A stretch of DNA of 64,000 nt from positions 1 to 64,000 of the forward strand of contig JAKJHY010000026.1 of NCBI GenBank assembly GCA_021648845.1. Reading direction: 5' to 3'. The stretch's first letter is position 1; each line of letters starts with the position of its first letter. The position numbers and the translations under genes are program-made. This DNA comes from Mycobacterium sp. MBM (GTDB lineage: Bacteria; Actinomycetota; Actinomycetes; Mycobacteriales; Mycobacteriaceae). Shown here piece after piece: positions 58,671 to 64,000 of the stretch. The notes under the pieces are model-generated. The model was not told the DNA's origin. It did not search any database and worked only from the letters and a program-made list of their open reading frames with translations.

Positions 58671-59012
58671 ATGCGAAAGTGGGGGCTGCTCAGCGCGGCG
58701 ATCGCCACCGAAGTCACCGGCACCCTGTCCTTGCGCGCCTCCCAGGACCACTGGGCCTGGCTGGCCGTCGTGGTCACCGGATACATCGCGTCCTTCATCC
58801 TGATGGCCGCGGTGCTGCGGGCCGGCATGCCGATCGGGGTGGCCTACGGCATCTGGGGCGCCATCGGCACCGCGGTCACCGCCGTCGCTGCCGCGGTGAT
58901 CTTCGGGGAGGCCTTCACCTGGCCGTTGGCGGCCGGTATCGCGCTGATCATCGCCGGGGTGCTCCTCGTCGAGCTCGGTTCGCACGAGCGCGCCGCCGAG
59001 GTGCTGCCGTGA
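58671..59012 (+). CDS. Small multidrug resistance (SMR) transporter subunit A
   Basis: A 113-residue membrane protein with four helices of the SMR/EmrE family. The essential Glu14 sits in AAIATEVTGTLSLRAS. GYIASFILMAAVLRAGMPIGVAYGIWGAIGTAVTA near residues 43-77 is the conserved middle with the GMPIGVAYGIW signature. A charged tail (GSHERAAEVLP) follows the last helix. SMR proteins exchange protons for cationic drugs or guanidinium-type compounds as dimers. The TGA shares one base with the ATG of a second SMR gene (TGATG), so the product probably works as a heterodimer. Confidence 0.9.
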   Translation: MRKWGLLSAAIATEVTGTLSLRASQDHWAWLAVVVTGYIASFILMAAVLRAGMPIGVAYGIWGAIGTAVTAVAAAVIFGEAFTWPLAAGIALIIAGVLLVELGSHERAAEVLP

Positions 59013-59335
59013 TGTGGCTGGCGCTGGCCGGGGCGATCGGGATGGAAGTGCTGGCGACGTTGGCACTGCGCGCCTCCGACGGGTTCCGCCGCCGCAGCTG
59101 GATCGTTCCGGTGGCCGCCGGATATCTGGTGTCCTTTTATCTGTTGTGGCTGTCGCTGTCGCTGGGCATGCCGGTCGGGGTTGCCTATGGCATCTGGACG
59201 GCGTGCGGGGTGGCACTGGTGGCTATCGCCGCGCGACTGCTGTTCCGCGATCCGCTGACCTGGCGGATGCTGGCCGGCATCGGGTTGATCATCGCCGGGG
59301 TGCTCACGATCGAGATGGCCGGCCTGTCCCACTAG
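59012..59335 (+). CDS. Small multidrug resistance (SMR) transporter subunit B
   Basis: A 107-residue four-helix SMR protein. The essential Glu12 is in LAGAIGMEVLATLALRAS, and SLGMPVGVAYGIWTACGVALVAIAARLLFRDPL holds the family signature. It overlaps the first subunit by one base. Paired SMR systems (as in EbrAB or YkkCD) need both subunits, with opposite membrane topology; a charge comparison would test this here. Its last 32 bases overlap the end of the convergent MFS gene. Confidence 0.9.
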   Translation: MWLALAGAIGMEVLATLALRASDGFRRRSWIVPVAAGYLVSFYLLWLSLSLGMPVGVAYGIWTACGVALVAIAARLLFRDPLTWRMLAGIGLIIAGVLTIEMAGLSH

Positions 59336-60524
59336 CGGCATTGGGCCCACCGAGCACACCGGGAAAGCTCGCCAGCATGGCGACCAGCAGCCCCGCGGCC
59401 GGGACCAGCAGCAGGCCGGACCGCAGCCCGGCGGCGTCGGCGATCAGGCCGACCACCGGTGGGGATGCCACGAACCCGAGGCGCATCAACCAGGCCACCG
59501 CGGTCAGCCCGGTGCCCGGCCGCAGCCCTGGCAGCCGATCGGCGCCGTGCATGGCGGCCGGCACCAGGGTGGCCACCCCCAGACCCACCGCCGCGAATCC
59601 GGCGATGGTCCCCGGCACGCTCGGAACGGCCAACGCCGCACCCATACCGGCGGCGATGACCAGACCTCCGGACAACGTCACCGCCCTTTCCCCGAACCGG
59701 TCCACCAGTCGATCGCCGGTCAGCCTGCCGATGAACATGGCGCCCATCAGCGCCACGTAACCCGAGACCGCGACCGCGGGCGGCGCCCCGACACCGTCGC
59801 GCATGTAGAGGGTGGCCCAGGTGCTCCCGGCATCCTCGATCACCGCACCGGCGATGGCCATCGCGATCAGTGCCGCCAGCACGGCGTAGACGGCAGGACC
59901 CGCGCGAAACCGCGTCCCGGTCGGTGATGTGCCGTCCTCGACGCGATCGGGCCCGGGCAGCAGGAACGGATACGCGGTTAGCGCCACCGCCGCGAACATC
60001 GCCGCCGAGATGGCAAGGTGGGGCCCCCGGTCGATACCCAGCGCGATGGCGCCCGCGCCCATCAGTCCGCCGAGGATGGCACCGCCGGCCCACACCGCGT
60101 GCAGCGCATTGATGATGGACCGCCCGTAGCGCTGCTGGACCCGCAGACCGTGCGCGTTCTGGGCCACATCGGTGACCGCATCGCAGGCCCCACCCAGGAA
60201 AAGGGCGGCCGCCAGCACCGCAGGGCCGCTCGCATACCCGGCGACCACGAGCAGTACGGCCAACAGCACGGTCGAGCTGACCGCGGCGCGCGCCGAGCCG
60301 AACCGGCGGATGATCATGCCCGCGGCGAGCCCGGCGACCAGCGCGCCGGCCGGGAAGGCCGCCGCGACGGCACCGTAGGCGGCATTGGTCAGCGCCAGAT
60401 CGGTCTTGATCTCGGGGTATCGGGGCAACAGGTTCGCGAACACCGCTCCGTTGGTGAAGAACAGGGCGCTCACCGCGATCCTGGCCCGCCGGTCCCGCAC
60501 GGTGTCGATCCGTCCGGGAACCAT
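59304..60524 (-). CDS. Major facilitator superfamily transporter
   Basis: A 406-residue protein with 12 predicted membrane helices. It starts with RARIAVSALFFTNGAVFANLLPRYPEIKTDLALTNAAYG, a pattern seen in MFS proteins related to the fucose/YbjJ-like group, and has GGACDAVTDVAQNAHGLRVQQRYGRSIINALHAVWAGGAILGGLMGA near residues 100-146. The substrate is unknown. The ATG at 60524 has TACTGT 8 bases upstream and no ribosome site; the long ORF above it overlaps malQ in antisense and is not coding. It diverges from malQ across a perfect 18-base dyad and overlaps the SMR gene by 32 bases at its end. Confidence 0.85.
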   Translation of the reverse strand: MVPGRIDTVRDRRARIAVSALFFTNGAVFANLLPRYPEIKTDLALTNAAYGAVAAAFPAGALVAGLAAGMIIRRFGSARAAVSSTVLLAVLLVVAGYASGPAVLAAALFLGGACDAVTDVAQNAHGLRVQQRYGRSIINALHAVWAGGAILGGLMGAGAIALGIDRGPHLAISAAMFAAVALTAYPFLLPGPDRVEDGTSPTGTRFRAGPAVYAVLAALIAMAIAGAVIEDAGSTWATLYMRDGVGAPPAVAVSGYVALMGAMFIGRLTGDRLVDRFGERAVTLSGGLVIAAGMGAALAVPSVPGTIAGFAAVGLGVATLVPAAMHGADRLPGLRPGTGLTAVAWLMRLGFVASPPVVGLIADAAGLRSGLLLVPAAGLLVAMLASFPGVLGGPNAASGTGRPSRS

Positions 60525-60542
60525 GCCCGCCGACAGTACTGG

Positions 60543-60560
60543 TCGCTGTGCGGACAGCGA
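60543..60560. promoter_or_regulatory. Perfect dyad between the MFS gene and malQ
   Basis: Arms TCGCTGT (60543-60549) and ACAGCGA (60554-60560) flank GCGG. The dyad lies 5 bases upstream of the TACTGT -10 box of the MFS gene (60533-60538) and 31 bases before the malQ ATG, so a bound regulator could affect both genes. Confidence 0.5.
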
Positions 60561-60590
60561 TGCGCCGACGAATCCGGCAAGATTGCGGGC

Positions 60591-62711
60591 ATGACCGAAC
60601 TTGCCGACCTCGCACGGCTGTACGGGGTGGCGACCGAGTTCGTCGATTGGCGAGGTCGCACCGTTCCGGTCCCGGAGCACACCCTGATCGGGGTGCTGGC
60701 GGCGCTCGGCGTGCCGGCGGCCGACGAGACCGAACGCGACGAGGCCGGCCGCAACCATGACCGTGAGCACTGGGGTTTCACGCTGCCCCCCACGGTCGTG
60801 GCGCGCTCGGGCACCGCGTCGTCGTTCTGGGTGCACGTCACCCATGGCGATCCGGTCGGACTGTGGATCCGGCTGGAGGACGGATCGGTGCGTACCGGGC
60901 TGCGGCAGCTCGAAAACAACCGCCCACCCTACGAACTGGATGGCAGGCTGATCGGGGAGGCCACCTTCGAACTGCCCGCGGATCTGCCGCCGGGATACCA
61001 CCGGCTGCACGCCCAGGCCGGCCAGCTCGATATCAGCACCACCCTGATCGTCTCCCCCGCCACGCTGGCCGCGCCGGCCACCCGGCAGTGGGGCCTGGCC
61101 GCCCAGCTATACAGCGTCACTTCCAAAAACTCTTGGGGCACAGGCGATCTCACCGATTTGACCGATCTGGCGGTCTGGTCGGCGGCCCGATACTGCGCGG
61201 GGTTCATCCTGGTGAACCCGCTGCACGCCGCCGCCCCGGTCGCCCCGATGGAACCCTCGCCCTACCTGCCCACCTCACGTCGATTCGTCAACCCGCTCTA
61301 CCTGCGGGTGGAGGCCGTCCCCGAATACGCCCACCTGCGCAAACGCGGGCCGCTTCGCAAGGCCCGCGCCGACCTCGCGGCCCGCGCACGCCGCCACGAC
61401 GGAATCGACCGTGACGCCGCCTGGAAGGTCAAGAGGGCCGCCCTCAAGCAGCTGTACCGGGTCCCGCGTTCGGCGGGACGCGAGGTGGCCTATGCCGCCT
61501 TCCGGGATCGTGAGGGACGCAGCCTCGACGACTTCGCCACCTGGTGCGCGCTGGCCGAGGTGCACGGCTCCGACTGGCACCGCTGGCCCGCGCCGCTGAC
61601 CCATCCGGACGGCCCGGCGGTCGCCGAGTTCGCCGCCGGACATGCCGAGGCCGTGGACTTCCATCGCTGGCTGCAGTGGTTGCTCGATGACCAGTTGACT
61701 GCCGCGCAGGCCACCGCGATACAGGCCGGCATGTCGCTGGGCATCATGCACGACCTGGCGGTCGGGGTGGACCCCGACGGCGCCGATGCCTGGGCTCTGC
61801 AGGACGTACTGGCACTCGGTGTCAGCGCCGGTGCGCCGCCGGACGAGTACAACCAGCTCGGCCAGAACTGGTCGCAGCCGCCGTGGCGACCCGATCAGCT
61901 GGAGAAGTCCGGGTACGCGCCGTTCCGCGCTCTGGTGCAGGCGGTGCTGCGGCACGCCGGTGGGGTCCGCATCGACCACATCATCGGGCTGTTCCGGCTG
62001 TGGTGGATACCCGAGGGCGCCGCACCGACCGAGGGCACCTATGTGCGCTATGACCACGACGCGCTGATCGGCATCGTGGCGCTGGAGGCGATGCGTGCCG
62101 GTGCGGTCGTGGTCGGCGAGGACCTGGGCACCGTCGAGCCGTGGGTGCGTGACTACCTGAGCGCCCGCGGACTGTTCGGTACCTCCATCCTGTGGTTCGA
62201 GCGGGACCGGGAATGGGGTCAGGCGGACAAGCCGCTGCCCGCCGACCGGTGGCGGGAGGCGTGTCTGTCCTCGGTGACCACTCATGATCTGCCGCCAACG
62301 GCCGGTTATCTGGCCGGTGAGCACATCCGGTTGCGCGAGGAGTTGGGCCTGCTGACGCGGTCGGCCGAGGAGGAGCTCGCCGCCGACCGGGCCGAGCAGG
62401 CGGCGTGGCTGGCGGAGCTGCAGCGGCTCGGGCTCGTCGGCGCGGATCCCGATATCGACGAGATCGTCCGCGGCCTGTACGCCTACCTGGGCCGGACCCC
62501 GTCCAAGCTGCTGGCCTTGGCGCTGCCCGACGCGGTCGGCGATGTGCGGGCCCAGAATCAGCCGGGCACCACCGACGAGTATCCGAACTGGCGGGTACCG
62601 CTGGCCGGACCGGACGGCCGACGGCTGGGTATCGAGGACATCTTCGGCGACCCTCGGGCCAACGCACTGGCGCAAGTAATGAAAACCCAGGTACGGACGA
62701 TGGAAACGTGA
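60591..62711 (+). CDS. malQ: 4-alpha-glucanotransferase (amylomaltase)
   Basis: A 706-residue GH77 enzyme that transfers glucan segments between maltodextrins and releases glucose. The N-terminal 150 residues form the extra beta-sandwich typical of actinobacterial MalQ. The catalytic domain has SPYLPTSRRFVNPLYLRV near residues 223-240 and the Asp nucleophile in GGVRIDHIIGLFRLWWIPEG near 461-480. The general acid is in VVGEDLGTVEPWVRDYL near 505-521, and TTHDLPPTAGY near 563 is also present. The length is close to M. tuberculosis MalQ (Rv1781c). The ATG at 60591 starts the conserved protein; only a weak CAAGAT box precedes it. Confidence 0.93.
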   Translation: MTELADLARLYGVATEFVDWRGRTVPVPEHTLIGVLAALGVPAADETERDEAGRNHDREHWGFTLPPTVVARSGTASSFWVHVTHGDPVGLWIRLEDGSVRTGLRQLENNRPPYELDGRLIGEATFELPADLPPGYHRLHAQAGQLDISTTLIVSPATLAAPATRQWGLAAQLYSVTSKNSWGTGDLTDLTDLAVWSAARYCAGFILVNPLHAAAPVAPMEPSPYLPTSRRFVNPLYLRVEAVPEYAHLRKRGPLRKARADLAARARRHDGIDRDAAWKVKRAALKQLYRVPRSAGREVAYAAFRDREGRSLDDFATWCALAEVHGSDWHRWPAPLTHPDGPAVAEFAAGHAEAVDFHRWLQWLLDDQLTAAQATAIQAGMSLGIMHDLAVGVDPDGADAWALQDVLALGVSAGAPPDEYNQLGQNWSQPPWRPDQLEKSGYAPFRALVQAVLRHAGGVRIDHIIGLFRLWWIPEGAAPTEGTYVRYDHDALIGIVALEAMRAGAVVVGEDLGTVEPWVRDYLSARGLFGTSILWFERDREWGQADKPLPADRWREACLSSVTTHDLPPTAGYLAGEHIRLREELGLLTRSAEEELAADRAEQAAWLAELQRLGLVGADPDIDEIVRGLYAYLGRTPSKLLALALPDAVGDVRAQNQPGTTDEYPNWRVPLAGPDGRRLGIEDIFGDPRANALAQVMKTQVRTMET

Positions 62712-62775
62712 CTGGAGTTTCTACAGGTGTGGTTCTGCGATATGTTCGCACCGCACCGCAACACCCGGAGGGCAT

Positions 62776-63216
62776 GTGAACAAGAAACTGATCGCCTTGG
62801 GGCTCGGCACCAGCGCCGCAGCACTGGCGGGACTGATCACTGCCGGCACCGCCAGCTCGGATCCGGCTGCGGAGAGCCCGTACAACGTCGTCGGCGAACC
62901 CTACGGCCGCGCGGTTCAGATTCTGGCCGGCGCCGGTATGAAGGCCACCTTCGGCGGCGCCGTGGGCAGCGATATGCAGCAGAGCCTGTGCGTCGTGGAG
63001 AAGCAGAAGTTCACCAGCAACGGGCGCGTACAGCTGATGCTGAACTGCACCCAGGCGGCCTTCGACGAGGCCGGCCTGAACCGGTCGAGCGGTTCCGGTC
63101 CCGGCGGGCGCACCATCGGCGCCAACGGCATCACCACCGTGACACCCACCCCGGTCCCCGGGCCGGGTGCAGGGGTTCCGACCTCGCCCGCACCTGTGCC
63201 TCCGCCGGCGGGCTGA
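62776..63216 (+). CDS. Small secreted protein, PASTA-like core, unknown function
   Basis: A 146-residue exported protein. Residues 1-28 are a signal peptide (KLIALGLGTSAAALAGLITAG). The mature centre, YNVVGEPYGRAVQILAGAGMKATFGGAVGS, recalls one PASTA-type repeat (the GxxxxxAxxxLxxAG pattern), with two Cys (CVVEK, LNCTQ) that may form a disulfide. The last 45 residues are Gly/Pro-rich and disordered. Many mycobacterial genomes carry proteins of this type; none has a known function to my knowledge. GGAGGGCAT precedes the GTG start. It lies 22 bases upstream of a PknF-like kinase gene. Confidence 0.7.
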   Translation: MNKKLIALGLGTSAAALAGLITAGTASSDPAAESPYNVVGEPYGRAVQILAGAGMKATFGGAVGSDMQQSLCVVEKQKFTSNGRVQLMLNCTQAAFDEAGLNRSSGSGPGGRTIGANGITTVTPTPVPGPGAGVPTSPAPVPPPAG

Positions 63217-63226
63217 GTCCGCCGTC

Positions 63227-63232
63227 TAATAT
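63227..63232 (+). promoter_or_regulatory. Leaderless -10 element of the kinase gene
   Basis: TAATAT, the best -10 match in the window, lies exactly 6 bases before the ATG at 63239. No ribosome site is present. Confidence 0.6.
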
Positions 63233-63238
63233 TCGCCC

Positions 63239-64000
63239 ATGCCATTGGCGGTTGGAGCGAACTTTGCCGGGTACACCGTTGTCCGGTGCCTGGGCACCGG
63301 CGGGATGGGTGAGGTCTACCTCGCCCAGCACCCTCGCCTTCCCCGCCAGGATGCGCTGAAGGTTCTGCGCGCCGGGGTCTCGGCCGATGACGAGTACCGG
63401 CAGCGGTTCGAACGCGAAGCCGATATCGCGGCGACGCTGTGGCATCCGCATATCGTCGGCGTGCACGATCGCGGCGAGCACGACGGCCAACTGTGGATCG
63501 CGATGGACTACGTGCCGGGCACCGACACCGCGCGGTTCATGCGCGAGCACCATCCGCACGGGCTGCCCGCGACCTACGTCCAGGAAATCGTCACCGCGGT
63601 GGCCGATGCGCTCGACTACGCGCATCAACGCGGTCTGCTGCACCGCGACGTCAAGCCGGCCAACATCCTGCTGTCCGACACGCAGGCCGCCGATCGCCGG
63701 ATCCTGCTGGCCGACTTCGGCATTGCCCGGTGGTCCGATGATGTCAGCGGACTCACCGCAACCAACATGACGGTGGGCACGGTGTCCTACGCCGCACCCG
63801 AACAGCTGATGGGGAACGCCGTGGACGGGCGCGCCGACCAATATGCGCTGGCCGCCACCGCCTACGAGCTGCTCACCGGCCGGCCGCCGTTCCACAACTC
63901 CAACCCGGCGGTCGTCATCAGTCAGCACCTTTCCGCGCTCCCCCCGGCCATCGGGGACCGCCGCCCCGAGCTGGCCCACCTGGACGCGGTCTTCGCCAAG
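63239..64000 (+). CDS. PknF-like Ser/Thr protein kinase, cut by the window end
   Basis: The first 254 residues of a eukaryotic-type Ser/Thr kinase; the frame is open to the end of the window. It has the glycine loop LGTGGMGEVYLA near residues 18-29, the ATP-binding Lys41 in ALKVL, the catalytic Asp137 in HRDVKPANIL, DFGIAR near 159-164, the activation loop TATNMTVGTVSYAAPEQLMG and DQYALAATAYELLTGRPPF. The N-terminus and activation loop closely resemble M. tuberculosis PknF (Rv1746). The missing part should hold a membrane helix and an outer domain. The stretch runs without frameshift. Confidence 0.9.
   Translation, partial: MPLAVGANFAGYTVVRCLGTGGMGEVYLAQHPRLPRQDALKVLRAGVSADDEYRQRFEREADIAATLWHPHIVGVHDRGEHDGQLWIAMDYVPGTDTARFMREHHPHGLPATYVQEIVTAVADALDYAHQRGLLHRDVKPANILLSDTQAADRRILLADFGIARWSDDVSGLTATNMTVGTVSYAAPEQLMGNAVDGRADQYALAATAYELLTGRPPFHNSNPAVVISQHLSALPPAIGDRRPELAHLDAVFAK

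Overview
The window is a piece of a high-GC actinobacterial chromosome and almost certainly comes from a Mycobacterium, most likely a rapid grower (Mycolicibacterium). From memory of the M. tuberculosis H37Rv map, most of bases 850-50,300 runs collinear with Rv1870c down to Rv1819c, in inverted orientation: Rv1870c, Rv1869c, Rv1867, Rv1866, Rv1861-like proteins, apa (Rv1860), Rv1856c, Rv1855c, ndh, ureDGFCBA, Rv1847, blaI/Rv1845c, gnd1, guaB1, Rv1842c/Rv1841c, glcB, Rv1836c, lipZ-like, gcvP, mcdR (Rv1830), Rv1829, ftsR (Rv1828), garA, gcvH, Rv1825-Rv1823, pgsA2, secA2 and Rv1819c. Several M. tuberculosis neighbours (modABC, ilvG, PE_PGRS genes) are missing, and a large patatin gene is present between gcvP and mcdR.

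Layout. 1-2.7 kb: a deazaflavin-type (DDN) oxidoreductase, a TfoX-domain protein, an EndoIII-like protein and a ferredoxin-reductase-type flavoprotein. 2.7-8.1 kb: a three-gene minus-strand operon (fused CaiB/BaiF CoA-transferase, aldehyde dehydrogenase, and a thiolase-like protein without the catalytic Cys). 8.1-14.2 kb: CPBP protease, two GlsB/YeaQ membrane proteins, the secreted antigen Apa, an SDR, an F420-type oxidoreductase and NDH-2. 14.2-19.9 kb: the urease cluster, a hotdog thioesterase and an iron-box-controlled gene of uncertain family. 20.1-32.5 kb: BlaI/M56, Gnd, GuaB1, two CNNM/CorC proteins, malate synthase G and a membrane-anchored vWA protein. 32.5-48.3 kb: phosphoesterase, hydrolase, riboswitch-controlled glycine decarboxylase, patatin, then a long minus-strand run (secA2-pgsA2-DUF881-sbp-DUF881-gcvH-garA-ftsR-bfn-mcdR) that mixes protein export, glycine cleavage, metabolic switching and cell-division regulators. 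48.4-50.3 kb: a BacA-like ABC transporter.

50.3-60.5 kb is accessory: a KstD-like flavoprotein, VOC protein, TetR regulator with an operator, a second DDN protein, secreted serine protease, DAO-family oxidase, sterol-desaturase-family enzyme, carboxylesterase, a paired SMR efflux system and an MFS transporter. 60.6-64 kb holds malQ, a small secreted protein and the start of a PknF-like Ser/Thr kinase that runs off the window.

Control elements visible in the DNA include a tandem glycine riboswitch, three good terminator hairpins, two IdeR-like iron boxes, a BlaI operator, a long dyad upstream of mcdR, a TetR operator pair, two further dyads in divergent promoters, and at least twelve leaderless promoters (TAnnnT 6-8 bases before ATG/GTG). 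The same roughly 19-base repeat core expands coding sequence in two different reading frames, in pgsA2 and in the carboxylesterase. No tRNA, rRNA, CRISPR array, insertion sequence or prophage was found.
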